A stretch of DNA of 64,000 nt from Bordetella petrii (GTDB lineage: Bacteria > Pseudomonadota > Gammaproteobacteria > Burkholderiales > Burkholderiaceae_B). Below the pieces are notes generated by a model. That model saw only the letters and a list, made by a program, of their open reading frames with translations, searched no databases and was not told where the DNA came from. The number at the start of each line of letters is the position of its first letter. The first letter of the stretch is position 1. The position numbers were made by a program, and so were the translations under genes. Below, one piece after another: positions 8,954 to 17,287 of this stretch. The DNA is taken from contig NC_010170.1 in the NCBI RefSeq assembly GCF_000067205.1, forward strand, positions 4,712,001 through 4,776,000, written 5' to 3'.

Positions 8954-10837
8954 TCAGTTGATCCATTTATTGATGCATTTTTGCAGGTCGATGAAAGCGA
9001 CGGGCTTGGCAAGGTAGTCGTCCATGCCGCTGGCGCGGCAGCGCTGCATCTGCTGAGTGCTGCAGTCGGCCGTCACGCCCACGATGGGCAGGCGCGGCCG
9101 CTGCGCTTGCGCTTCTTGCTGGCGCACGCGCCGCGCAAGTTCGCAGCCGTCGATGCCGGGCATCTGGCAGTCGGTAAACAGCATGGCGTAGTCGTGCTGG
9201 CGCAGGGCTTCGAGCGCCTGTTCGGCGTCGGCCACGGTGTCGCAGTTCAGGCCGGCCCGAAGCATCAGTTGGCGCAGGATGATGCGGTAAGGTTCGTGGT
9301 CGTCCACGGCCAGGACGCGTGCGGTTTGGGCGCCAGAAGCGGGGCGGGCGGCGAGCCGAGCCGCCTGGTCGGCGCCGGCGTCGGGGCCGCTATCGATGTC
9401 TGAGTTGACGCTCGCATCGGCGCTGGCGCTGGCGCTGGCGCTGGCATCGATAGTGCCGGTAATCGCGTTGACGGTGGCGGAAGCGTGCGCCACGGGTAGC
9501 GGCAAGCTCACCTGGAAAGCGCTGCCTTGCCCTGGCGCGCTGTGCAGCAGGCGTATGGAGCCGCCCAGCAGGCCGGCCAGCCTGTGGCAGATGGCCAGCC
9601 CCAGGCCGCTGCCGCCGTATCGCCGCGCGGTGGAAATATCGGCCTGGGTAAACGCCTGGAACAGCTGACTGTGTACCGACTCGGGAATACCGACGCCTGT
9701 GTCAGCGACCGTAAGCGCGATGTGCTGCACTTCGGGCAAAGCGGACGCCCGCGCATCGGCGCGCGCAGTCATATCTAGCGCACAATCTTGCCCTTCATGT
9801 TGCCCGTCATCTTGGGCGCCGGTGCGCGGCGCGGCTTCGAGACAGGCGCTGACGTGGATGCCGCCCTGCTCGGTGAACTTGACGGCGTTGCCCACCAGGT
9901 TCAGAACGATTTGCTGAATGCGGGTGGGATCGCCCATTAACGTGTGGGCCACACCCGGCGCGACGTCGAGCGTCAGCGCGATGCCTTTGCGCCGCGCCAG
10001 CAGTTCGAATACGCGCAGCACCTGACCCAGTACGTCGCGCAGATCGAAGGGCACGGCCTCGGCTTCTGCATAGCCGGATTCGAGGCGCGAGAAATCGAGA
10101 ATGTCGCCGATGATCTCCATCAGCAGGCGGGCGGCGTCGTCGGCAAGCTGGTAGTGCTGGCGCTGCCCGGTTTGCAGGCCGGTTTCACGCATGAGGTCGA
10201 GCGCCCCGATGATGGTGGCCAGCGGCGTGCGAATTTCGTGGCTCATGGCCGCCAGGAAGCGGGCCTTTGCTTCGGCGCTGGCTTCGGCATCGTGCTTGGC
10301 CTGGGCCAGGATTCGCGCCTGTTCATGCTCGGGCGTGGTGTCGGCCCAGTAGCCGGCCCAGATCACGGATTGGTCGGGCCGGCGGTCGGGCACGCCTGTG
10401 CCCAGGCGCACCCAGGCCGATCCGCCTGAGCGCCGCACTTGGAGATCGACACGAATGGGGCGCGATTCGGCCAGCGACCGGGCGATGGACTGTTCAAGCG
10501 TGGCGCGGTCGGCATCGGGCAGACGGCGCAGCCAGTTGTTGGCATCGGCGGTGATGTGTTCGGCTGGGCAGCCGATAAAGCGCTCGGTGCGGCCCATTAC
10601 ATGGAAGAAGCTGCGCTGCCCGCGGGTGTCCTGGCGCAGGAGGAACAGCGCGACCCGGCCGGTGTCGGTGATGCTTTCGATGGCGCGGCGGGTGTATTGC
10701 TCGCGCGACTGCAGGGTGTCGCGTTCGGACCGCAGATGGTGGCGATCGAGAAACAAAAAAGCCACCGTACCCATTGCAATGGGTGCAAAGAGCAGCAGGG
10801 CGGCAACCCAGGCCGCTTCGGGATGAGTGGCTGACAT
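8954..10837 (-). CDS. Hybrid sensor histidine kinase (TM-PAS-HisKA-HATPase-REC)
   Basis: 627 aa from the ATG at 10837 (MSATHPEAAW); a longer frame to 11071 adds an unlikely arginine-rich extension. One N-terminal membrane segment (about 10-30), a PAS-like region (about 50-170), HisKA with AMSHEIRTPLATIIG (His200), HATPase with LNLVGNAVKFT, ADTGVGI and GSGLGLAI, and a C-terminal receiver with AVDDHEPYR and Asp556 (LFTDCQMPG). Between HATPase and receiver lies a low-complexity linker encoded by a GCTGGC-type hexanucleotide repeat (about 9419-9446; Ser-Ala repeats on the protein). It lacks both the periplasmic sensor and the Hpt of BvgS, so it must use the separate Hpt. It is the first gene of the kinase-regulator-Hpt operon. 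Confidence 0.92.
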   Translation of the reverse strand: MSATHPEAAWVAALLLFAPIAMGTVAFLFLDRHHLRSERDTLQSREQYTRRAIESITDTGRVALFLLRQDTRGQRSFFHVMGRTERFIGCPAEHITADANNWLRRLPDADRATLEQSIARSLAESRPIRVDLQVRRSGGSAWVRLGTGVPDRRPDQSVIWAGYWADTTPEHEQARILAQAKHDAEASAEAKARFLAAMSHEIRTPLATIIGALDLMRETGLQTGQRQHYQLADDAARLLMEIIGDILDFSRLESGYAEAEAVPFDLRDVLGQVLRVFELLARRKGIALTLDVAPGVAHTLMGDPTRIQQIVLNLVGNAVKFTEQGGIHVSACLEAAPRTGAQDDGQHEGQDCALDMTARADARASALPEVQHIALTVADTGVGIPESVHSQLFQAFTQADISTARRYGGSGLGLAICHRLAGLLGGSIRLLHSAPGQGSAFQVSLPLPVAHASATVNAITGTIDASASASASADASVNSDIDSGPDAGADQAARLAARPASGAQTARVLAVDDHEPYRIILRQLMLRAGLNCDTVADAEQALEALRQHDYAMLFTDCQMPGIDGCELARRVRQQEAQAQRPRLPIVGVTADCSTQQMQRCRASGMDDYLAKPVAFIDLQKCINKWIN

Positions 10838-11182
10838 GGAAGGCTCGACCCGATGGAAATGATCCCACGGCGGATAGGGTACATCCGGACGGGCGCCAGG
10901 CAAACCATTTCTTGGAAGTTCAGGAGTAAAGCGCAAGCAGGAAAAGCCGGACGGGTTACCGCGCTGGCGTGCAAATGACACTGATGACGCCCGTGGCCGC
11001 GCGGCCACGGCATAGCGGGCGTGCAGGCCTGCAAGCAAGGCATCGGGGCAACGCGGCGATTGAAATGACAAACGAAGGGCCAGGCAGCGCGACGGCGAGT
11101 ACGGCTGCGAGGCGCTTAACTTGTGGATTCTGATGGACTAGTCAGAAAGCACGCTTGTCTGCCGTCAAGGTTGACCGATCAA
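10838..11182. other. Intergenic region with a 20-bp perfect palindrome
   Basis: This stretch lies between the LysR stop and the kinase start and must contain the promoter of the kinase-regulator-Hpt operon. A perfect palindrome, CCGTGGCCGCGCGGCCACGG, occupies 10991-11010 and is partly embedded in a longer CGCCCG...CGGGCG inverted pair. It could be a Rho-independent-like terminator for the LysR gene or an operator; no T-run follows on either strand. Several in-frame readings exist but none looks coding. Confidence 0.5.
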
Positions 11183-12097
11183 TTAGTTGGCGGCGCGGGA
11201 TTCGGTAACCGGCCCTTGCAGTTCGGCGCGAACGAAGTCGGCAAACGCCCGCACTTTGGCCGCCACATGGCGGCGCGAGGGATAGACCGCATAAAGATAG
11301 GTATCGACCATGGCCCAGTCGTTCAGCACGGCGCGCAGGCGGCCCTGCGCGAGGTCGTCTTCTACATAAGTGCGCGGCACCAGGCTCAGGCCGAAGCCGG
11401 CCCGCAGCGCGTCGCGCACGGCCAGGCTGGAATTGACCTGGTAGCGTCCGCGCACAGGCACGCGCACGGTCTGCCCGTGCCGGCGGAAAGTCCACTCGTC
11501 GGCGTGGCCAGACAGGGTGAAGCGCAGGCAGTTATGGCCTCGCAGCGCCTGGGGGGTATCAGGCTCGCCGTGCCGTTGGAAGTATGCGGGCGCGCCGCAT
11601 AGTACATGCGGCAGCACGGTGAGCGGGCGGGCGACGAGCGAGGAGTCTTCGAGCTGGTCGGTACCGCGGATGGCAAGGTCATAGCCTTCCTGGATGATGT
11701 CGACGCGCCGGTCTTCCAGGTGCAGGTCGAGCGACAGGTCGGGGTAGGCCTGCAGAAAGGCCGGGATGGCGGCGGACAGCCGGGACAGCGTCAACGACAT
11801 GGGCGCGCTGACCCGCAGCACCCCGCTGGGGCCGGTCTGCAGGGGGGCAAGCGAACGGCCGGCTTCGTCGAGGTCATCGAGAATGCGGCTGATCTGTTCG
11901 TAATACAGGCTGCCGGCTTCGGTCAGGCTCATGCGGCGAGTGGTGCGCTGAAGCAGGCGCGCGCCCAGGTGGGCTTCGAGTTCGCCGATGTTCTTGCTGA
12001 CCGCCGCGGGCGATAGCCGCAACTGGCGGGCGGCTTGGGCGAAGCTGCCCAACTGGACGACGTTGCGGAACACGCGCAGGGCGGTGAGCTGTTCCAT
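11183..12097 (-). CDS. LysR-family transcriptional regulator
   Basis: 304 aa. The N-terminal winged HTH is clear (MEQLTALRVFRNVVQLGSFA, then AARQLRLSPAAVSKNIGELE), followed by LLQRTTRRMSLTEAG, the linker helix and a substrate-binding domain of the CrgA-like LTTR group (DIIQEGYDLAIRGT, SSLVARPLTVLPHVLCGAP). It is divergent from the nitroreductase gene at 12375, with 277 bp between them, so it may control that gene or the EamA exporter behind it. The effector is unknown. Confidence 0.92.
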   Translation of the reverse strand: MEQLTALRVFRNVVQLGSFAQAARQLRLSPAAVSKNIGELEAHLGARLLQRTTRRMSLTEAGSLYYEQISRILDDLDEAGRSLAPLQTGPSGVLRVSAPMSLTLSRLSAAIPAFLQAYPDLSLDLHLEDRRVDIIQEGYDLAIRGTDQLEDSSLVARPLTVLPHVLCGAPAYFQRHGEPDTPQALRGHNCLRFTLSGHADEWTFRRHGQTVRVPVRGRYQVNSSLAVRDALRAGFGLSLVPRTYVEDDLAQGRLRAVLNDWAMVDTYLYAVYPSRRHVAAKVRAFADFVRAELQGPVTESRAAN

Positions 12098-12189
12098 GAT
12101 TATTTACTCTCAGATGATAGTGATTGCACTTTAGTGAATATTATCAATTCATGGTAGATGGATTAGTCTGACGGTATGGGTTTCGACGG

Positions 12190-12338
12190 GGTTTCGGTTC
12201 TTGCGACGCCCCGCGGCGTCCAGTTGGGCGGGGCGGCACACGTGCGCCGGGCTCGGGCGCATACAGGCGCCCTCGGCCTGCTGCGCAGGCTGCCCCGCCG
12301 CCCAACGCGCCGCCCCCGCCCAACTGGACGCCGCGGGG
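12190..12338. repeat. Intergenic inverted-repeat element (family 2)
   Basis: Two near-perfect inverted arms (about 12209-12233 and 12313-12338; core CGCGGCGTCCAGTTGGGCGG and its complement) enclose about 80 bp containing a CAGGCGCCCTCGGCCTGC segment. The left arm plus interior is clearly related in order and sequence to 16160-16255, so this is a dispersed element rather than a one-off palindrome. It sits in the divergent LysR/nitroreductase promoter region; the right arm ends 36 bp before the nitroreductase ATG, so it could affect expression of that gene. Confidence 0.7.
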
Positions 12339-12374
12339 CGATGACAAAACGCTTCATTCTGGAGAATTTCACTG

Positions 12375-12992
12375 ATGGAAAACGCATTGATTGCCGCGAT
12401 CGAGGAGCGCACGTCGGCGAATTATTTCGACCCGGACCACCAGCTTGCACTGGCGCAGATCGAGCGGCTGACCGAACTGGCGACGCGCGCGCCGACCGCT
12501 TTCAATTTGCAGAACTGGCGTTTTATTGCGGTGCATACCGCGGCCGCCAAAGCACGGCTGCGCGAGTTGGCCTGGGGCCAGGCGAAGGTGGGCGATGCGG
12601 CGGTGACGTTCATTGTGGTGGGCGTGCTGGCGCGGCACGATGTATTGGCCACGCGGCTGACACCTTCGGTGCAGGCCGGCTTCATGCCGGCCGACATGGT
12701 GCCGGCCTGGGAAGACGCGGCGGCCCGTCTGTACCAGGACCAGCCTCGTCGACAGCGCGACGAAGCCGTGCGTAGTGCGGCGCTGGGCGCGTCGACGTTG
12801 ATGCTGGCGGGGCAGGCGTTGGGACTGGCATCATGCCCCATGAGCGGGTTTGACGCGGCCGGCGTGGCGCGCGAGTTTGCGCTGGCCGACGATGAGGTGC
12901 CGGTGATGCTGGTGGCCATGGGCCGCGCCGCGCCCGGCAACTGGCCCCAGAAGCCGCGCCGGCCGCTGGCGCAAGTATTGGAACTGGCTTAA
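12375..12992 (+). CDS. Nitroreductase-family flavoprotein
   Basis: 205 aa. The FMN-dependent nitroreductase fold is indicated by the N-terminal ERTSANYFDPDHQL, the RAPTAFNLQNWRFI motif (FMN contact; usual form APSSxNxQPW), and a C-terminal ALGLASCPMSGFDAAGV segment followed by MLVAMGRAAP. Such enzymes reduce nitro groups, quinones or flavins with NAD(P)H in the cytoplasm; the substrate is not predictable. It is divergent from the LysR at 11183-12097 and 35 bp upstream of the EamA exporter, with which it is probably cotranscribed. Confidence 0.88.
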   Translation: MENALIAAIEERTSANYFDPDHQLALAQIERLTELATRAPTAFNLQNWRFIAVHTAAAKARLRELAWGQAKVGDAAVTFIVVGVLARHDVLATRLTPSVQAGFMPADMVPAWEDAAARLYQDQPRRQRDEAVRSAALGASTLMLAGQALGLASCPMSGFDAAGVAREFALADDEVPVMLVAMGRAAPGNWPQKPRRPLAQVLELA

Positions 12993-13027
12993 CACGCCGC
13001 GCCGGAAACCACATCAGGAGCCACACC

Positions 13028-13918
13028 ATGCCTCGCAGCGCCGACGTGTTTGCCACGGCCCTGGCCCCGGCCATCTGGGGAAGCACCTATATCGTGACCA
13101 CCGAATTGCTGCCGGACGGCTATCCGCTGACGGTTGCCATGTTGCGCGCCCTGCCGGCCGGCCTGCTGCTGCTGTGGTGGGCGCGCAGCCTGCCGCACGG
13201 CATATGGTGGCTGCGCAGTTTCTTGTTGGGCGGGCTGAATTTTTCGGTGTTCTGGGCCATGTTGTTTGTCAGCGCCTACCGCTTGCCCGGCGGGGTGGCA
13301 GCCACGCTGGGCTCGATCCAGACGCTGATCGTGATCGGCCTGGCCCGGCTGCTGCTGGGCGCGCCGGTGCGGGGCTGGTCGGTGGCGGCCGCGATGGCCG
13401 GCATAGGCGGCGTGGGCCTGCTGGTGTTGACGCCCGACGCGGCGCTGGACCCGCTGGGCGTGGCCGCCGGGCTGATCGGCGCGTTGGCCATGGCGCTGGG
13501 CACGGTGCTTAGCCGCCGCTGGCAGCCGCCCGTGCGGGCGCTGACCTTCGCCAGTTGGCAGTTGACGGCGGGCGGCCTGTTGTTGCTGCCTGTCGCGGCC
13601 TGGCTGGAACCGCCGCTGCCCGCGCTGAGCGCCGCCAATCTGGGCGGCCTGGCGTACCTGGCGGTAATTGGCGGCGCTTTTACCTATGCGCTGTGGTTTC
13701 GCGGGCTGGCGCGACTGGGGCCTGCCGCGGTGGCCGCGCTGGGTTTCCTGAGCCCGGTGACAGCGGTGGTGCTGGGCTGGGCGCTGTTGGGTCAACGCCT
13801 GAATACACCGCAACTGGCGGGCATGATTATCGTGATCGGCAGTGTATGGGTGGTGCAACGGGTGCAGGCCATGCCTGCCCGTACGCCCGCGAAAGCAGCG
13901 GCGCGCCCGTTAACCTGA
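13028..13918 (+). CDS. EamA/DMT-family inner-membrane transporter
   Basis: 296 aa with ten predicted membrane segments in two EamA repeats: repeat one starts LAPAIWGSTYIVTTELLPDG and ends near LLVLTPDA; repeat two starts at about residue 145 (AAGLIGALAMALGTVLSRR) and ends GMIIVIGSVWVVQR. The WGSTY motif and Pro-rich TM loop are typical of drug/metabolite exporters of the YedA/RhtA type. CAGGAG lies 8 nt before the ATG. It follows the nitroreductase gene and may export a product or toxic compound sensed by the same LysR; that link is inference. Confidence 0.9.
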   Translation: MPRSADVFATALAPAIWGSTYIVTTELLPDGYPLTVAMLRALPAGLLLLWWARSLPHGIWWLRSFLLGGLNFSVFWAMLFVSAYRLPGGVAATLGSIQTLIVIGLARLLLGAPVRGWSVAAAMAGIGGVGLLVLTPDAALDPLGVAAGLIGALAMALGTVLSRRWQPPVRALTFASWQLTAGGLLLLPVAAWLEPPLPALSAANLGGLAYLAVIGGAFTYALWFRGLARLGPAAVAALGFLSPVTAVVLGWALLGQRLNTPQLAGMIIVIGSVWVVQRVQAMPARTPAKAAARPLT

Positions 13919-14020
13919 AGTTAAAAATGTTTTGAATCGCCAGCGGCCCGCCGCGGCGATGCGCTGGGTACAGTGCCCGACAAGCAAGCTGGCGACGGTC
14001 GCCGGCCAGGAGTCAGGCAC

Positions 14021-15112
14021 ATGAAGACGTACCGCATCGCAACCATTCCCGGCGACGGCATCGGCAAAGAGGTCATTCCCGCGGGCCGGCAGGCCATGCA
14101 GGTGCTGGCCGAGACCGACGGATCGTTTACGTTCGAGTTCCAGGATTTCGACTGGGGGGGCGACTACTATCGCCGCCACGGCGTGATGATGCCGGCCGAC
14201 GGGCTGGAGCCACTGCGCGACAAGGACGCGATTCTGTTCGGTTCGGCGGGCGACCCCGACATTGCCGACCACATTACGTTGTGGGGCCTGCGGCTGAAGA
14301 TCTGCCAGGGCCTGGACCAATACGCCAATGTGCGCCCTACCCGCCTGCTGCCCGGCATCGACGGGCCGCTGAAGCGCTGCACCGCCGAGCAGCTTGACTG
14401 GGTGATCGTGCGCGAGAACTCCGAAGGCGAGTATTCCGGAGTGGGCGGCCGTGTGCATCAGGGGCTGCCGATCGAGGCCGCCACGGATGTGTCGATGATG
14501 ACGCGCGCCGGGGTGGAACGCATTCTGCGCTATGCGTTCCGGCTGGCGCAGTCGCGGCCGCGCAAGCAGCTGACGGTGGTAACCAAGTCGAACGCGCAGC
14601 GCCATGCCATGGTGATGTGGGATGAGATCGCGCTGGAGATCAGCCGCGAGTTTCCCGATGTGCGCTGGGACAAGGAACTGGTGGACGCCGCCACGGCGCG
14701 CATGGTCAACCGCCCTGCCTCGCTGGACACCATCGTGGCGACCAACCTGCACGCCGATATTCTGAGCGATCTGGCCGCGGCGCTGGCGGGCAGCCTGGGC
14801 ATCGCACCCACCGGCAATATCGACCCGGAGCGACGCGGCCCGTCGATGTTCGAGCCTATTCACGGTTCGGCCTTCGACATCATGGGCAAGGGCCTGGCGA
14901 ATCCGATAGGCACGTTCTGGTCGGTGGTCATGCTGCTGGAGCACCTGGGCGAGCACCAGGCGGCGGCGCGCATGATGCGCGCCGTGGAAAGCGTGACGGC
15001 TGACCAGGCATTGCATACGCGCGACCTGGGCGGCACGGCGACCACCGAGCAGGTTACGCAGGCCGTTTGCCAGCACCTGCGGCAGACGGCGGGCCAGGCG
15101 CGCGCGGCCTAG
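14021..15112 (+). CDS. Tartrate dehydrogenase / D-malate dehydrogenase (isopropylmalate DH family)
   Basis: 363 aa, starting at the ATG 9 nt after CCAGGAG. Domain: isocitrate/isopropylmalate dehydrogenase. Visible motifs are IATIPGDGIGKEV (N-terminal), RLLPGIDGPL, the substrate-binding IVRENSEGEYSG, a catalytic Lys in VTKSNAQRH, metal-binding Asp residues in ATNLHADILSDLAAAL and NAD-binding GSAFDIMGKGLANPIGT. Replacement of the leucine-specific loop by the ENSEGEYSG/VHQG pattern places it with TtuC/DmlA/YeaU rather than LeuB. It would oxidise tartrate or decarboxylate D-malate with NAD+. It lies 39 bp before a Bug receptor gene and about 6.6 kb from tarD, consistent with use of C4 hydroxy-diacids. 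Confidence 0.88.
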   Translation: MKTYRIATIPGDGIGKEVIPAGRQAMQVLAETDGSFTFEFQDFDWGGDYYRRHGVMMPADGLEPLRDKDAILFGSAGDPDIADHITLWGLRLKICQGLDQYANVRPTRLLPGIDGPLKRCTAEQLDWVIVRENSEGEYSGVGGRVHQGLPIEAATDVSMMTRAGVERILRYAFRLAQSRPRKQLTVVTKSNAQRHAMVMWDEIALEISREFPDVRWDKELVDAATARMVNRPASLDTIVATNLHADILSDLAAALAGSLGIAPTGNIDPERRGPSMFEPIHGSAFDIMGKGLANPIGTFWSVVMLLEHLGEHQAAARMMRAVESVTADQALHTRDLGGTATTEQVTQAVCQHLRQTAGQARAA

Positions 15113-15151
15113 GGGCAGCGCGCCATTCATCTATAAAAAACAGGAGACATC

Positions 15152-16138
15152 ATGAAACTTGCAAGGAACAGCCTGCGCCGCGCGCTGGCCGGCGCGCTGT
15201 GCGCCACGGGCATCATGCTGGCGGGGGGCGCCGCGGCGCAGTCGTATCCGGCGCGGCCGGTGAGCCTGGTGGTGCCGTTTCCGGCCGGCGGCACGACCGA
15301 CGCGCTGGCGCGCGCGCTGGGCGATGAGCTGGCCAAGAGCCTGGGGCAGCCGGTGGTGGTGGAAAACAAGCCCGGCGCGGGCGCCACGCTGGGCGCCGAC
15401 TACGTGTCCAAGGCGCGGCCCGATGGCTATACGCTGCTGATGGGCGCGGTGCACCACACGATTGCCACGAGCGTGTATCACAGCCTGAACTATGACTTTC
15501 AGAAGGATTTCGCGCCGGTCACCACGGTGGCCCTGGTGCCGAATATCCTGGTGGTGAACCCCAAGGTGCCGGCGCATAGTGTGCAAGAGCTGCTGGATCT
15601 GGCGCGCAAGGAGCCCGGCAAGCTGACTTTCGGTTCTAACGGCATGGGCACGGGGCAGCACATGATCGGCGCGCAGTTCCAGAACCTGGGCGGGGTGACG
15701 CTGCTGCACGTGCCCTACAAGGGTAGCGGTCCGTTGACGACCGACCTGCTGGGCGGCCAGATCGATATGTCGTTCGACACGATTACGCCGGTGCTGCCGC
15801 ACGTTAAGTCGGGCAAGTTGCGCGCCCTGGCGGTGACGACCGACCAGCGCTCGGCTGCCCTGCCCGATGTGCCTACGCTGCAGGAAGCGGGGCTGAAGGG
15901 TTTCAACATGGGTACGTGGTTCGGCGTGCTGGCGCCGGCGGCAACGCCGCCCGAGGTGGTGGCGCGCCTGAATGCCGAGATGGTGAACATCATCAAGTCG
16001 CCGGGGTTTGGCCAGCGCATGGCGGAGATTGGCGCGGTGCCGGTGGGCGACAGCAGCGCGCACATGGCGCAGCAGATCAAGGACGATACTGAGCGCTACG
16101 CCAAGCTGGTGAAGCAGGCGAATGTGGCGATCAACTGA
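15152..16138 (+). CDS. Tripartite tricarboxylate transporter receptor (Bug family)
   Basis: 328 aa with a Sec signal peptide (MKLARNSLRRALAGALCATG, cleavage after AAAQ). The mature start SYPARPVSLVVPFPAGGTTD is the Bug signature, followed by VVENKPGAGATLGADYV, FGSNGMGTGQHMIG, HVPYKGSGP and LPDVPTLQEAG. It is a periplasmic Venus-flytrap protein that captures a carboxylate for a TctAB-type carrier; no TctA or TctB gene is nearby, which is common for this expanded family in Bordetella relatives. Adjacency to the tartrate/D-malate dehydrogenase suggests a dicarboxylic hydroxy acid as ligand, as inference. CAGGAG lies 6 nt before the ATG. Confidence 0.94.
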   Translation: MKLARNSLRRALAGALCATGIMLAGGAAAQSYPARPVSLVVPFPAGGTTDALARALGDELAKSLGQPVVVENKPGAGATLGADYVSKARPDGYTLLMGAVHHTIATSVYHSLNYDFQKDFAPVTTVALVPNILVVNPKVPAHSVQELLDLARKEPGKLTFGSNGMGTGQHMIGAQFQNLGGVTLLHVPYKGSGPLTTDLLGGQIDMSFDTITPVLPHVKSGKLRALAVTTDQRSAALPDVPTLQEAGLKGFNMGTWFGVLAPAATPPEVVARLNAEMVNIIKSPGFGQRMAEIGAVPVGDSSAHMAQQIKDDTERYAKLVKQANVAIN

Positions 16139-16154
16139 GGGAGGTCTTCGAGTG

Positions 16155-16257
16155 GGCTCGGGGTTCTTGCGCCGTCCCGCGGTGTTCGCTGGGGTGGGGG
16201 CGGCGCCCGTGCGTCGGGCGCGGGCGCGTGCAGGCGCCCTCGGCCTGCCGCGCACTG
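16155..16257. repeat. Second copy of intergenic repeat family 2
   Basis: The run GGTTCTTGCGCCGTCCCGCGG, then CGTGCGTCGGGCGCGGGCGC and CAGGCGCCCTCGGCCTGCCG matches the order and sequence of 12190-12295, with diverged central arm (TTCGCTGGGGTGGG for TCCAGTTGGGCGG). It lies immediately 3' to the Bug receptor gene and abuts the first 115-bp tandem repeat; the right inverted arm found at 12313 is missing, so this copy is partial. Confidence 0.6.
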
Positions 16258-16260
16258 CGG

Positions 16261-16734
16261 TGTCAGGCACCTTCGGAGCCAGACACCAGCCAGCGGGCCG
16301 CACCGGTATGCCAGGTGTCTGACTCCCACTGGGTGTCAGACACCGTTTGCAAGCGGCAATTGCCGCGCACGGCAGTGTCAGGCACCTTCGGAGCCAGACA
16401 CCTGCCAGCGGGCCGCGCGGGTATGCCAGGTGTCTGACTCCCATAGGGTGTCAGACACCGTTTGCAAGCGGCAGTTGCCGCGCTCTGCGGTGTCAGGCAC
16501 CTTCGGAGCCAGACACCAGCCAGCGGGCCGCGCGGGTATGCCAGGTGTCTGACTCCCATAGGGTGTCAGACACCGTTTGCAAGCGGCAGTTGCTGCGCTC
16601 TGCGGTGTCAGGCACCTTCGGAGCCAGACACCAGCCAGCGGGCCGCACTGGTATGCCAGGTGTCTGACTCCCACAGGGTGTCAGACACCGTTTTCAGGCG
16701 GCATTGCCGCGCACTGCGGTGTCAGGCACCTTCG
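16261..16734. repeat. 115-bp tandem repeat array, left part
   Basis: TGTCAGGCACC recurs at 16261, 16376, 16491, 16606 and 16720, i.e. four complete units of 115, 115, 115 and 114 bp followed by the beginning of a fifth. Each unit contains GGAGCCAGACACC, then CCAGGTGTCTGACTCCCA and GGTGTCAGACACCG, which are complementary to each other and can form nested hairpins. Units differ at only a few positions. The fifth unit is cut at 16734 by the IS element and continues at 18159. The array fills the space between the convergent Bug receptor and LysR genes. Confidence 0.9.
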
Positions 16735-16780
16735 TGAAGTGACCCCCAAAAGTTGGATACCAACTTATGGGGGTATTTTT

Positions 16781-17287
16781 ATGGTGAAGTACAGCGAACA
16801 GACCAAGTTTGCAGCGGTCGAGGAGTATTGCCGGGGCGATTTGGGACTGGAAGCCGTGGCGCAACGCCACGGCGTGAACCCGCATGCGCTGCGACGCTGG
16901 GCGGCGGCCTACCGGGAGCATGGCGCCTCGGGCGTGCGCGCCAAGCGCGGCCGCTACAGCGCCTCGTTCAAGCAGACGGTGCTGCAACAGATGAAACAGC
17001 AGGGCCTGTCGTATCGGCAGGCGGCAGCGCGGTTCGACATCCGCAACTTCAACATCATCGCCCGCTGGGCACGCCAGTATGATGTACAGGGTCTAGCCGC
17101 TTTATCTACAGGACAGCCCCCCGCAATGACCTCGCCCGTGAAACCGGCATCGCCCGATGCCACGCGTACACGCGAAGATCTGCTCAAGGAACTGCAGTTT
17201 CTGCGCATGGAGAACGCGTACCTAAAAAAGCTCGATGCCTTGGTTCAAGCCAAACAGAAATCGGCGCAGCAGAAAAAGCGCAAATAG
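16781..17287 (+). CDS. IS3-family transposase OrfA
   Basis: 168 aa from the ATG 46 bp inside the left end. Two helix-turn-helix segments can be seen (FAAVEEYCRGDLGLEAVAQR with HGVNPHALRRWAAAY, and VLQQMKQQGLSYRQAAARFD), which bind the inverted repeats, followed by a C-terminal leucine-rich coiled coil (DLLKELQFLRMENAYLKKLD) for multimerisation. The stop codon TAG overlaps the OrfB GTG by one base. OrfA is made alone or as the N-terminal part of the OrfAB fusion through frameshifting at 17224-17230. Confidence 0.93.
   Translation: MVKYSEQTKFAAVEEYCRGDLGLEAVAQRHGVNPHALRRWAAAYREHGASGVRAKRGRYSASFKQTVLQQMKQQGLSYRQAAARFDIRNFNIIARWARQYDVQGLAALSTGQPPAMTSPVKPASPDATRTREDLLKELQFLRMENAYLKKLDALVQAKQKSAQQKKRK
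17224..17230 (+). promoter_or_regulatory. Programmed -1 frameshift site (A AAA AAG)
   Basis: In the OrfA frame the codons read CTA AAA AAG, i.e. the heptamer A AAA AAG used by IS3-family elements. The -1 frame is open from this point through the OrfB GTG at 17287 with no stop, so slippage here yields an OrfA-OrfB fusion, the active transposase. The site falls inside the leucine-rich coiled coil, as is usual for the family. Confidence 0.8.

Noticed and set aside
12144..12450. Small minus-strand ORFs before the nitroreductase
   Set aside because: They are translations of the inverted-repeat element and of the nitroreductase antisense strand.
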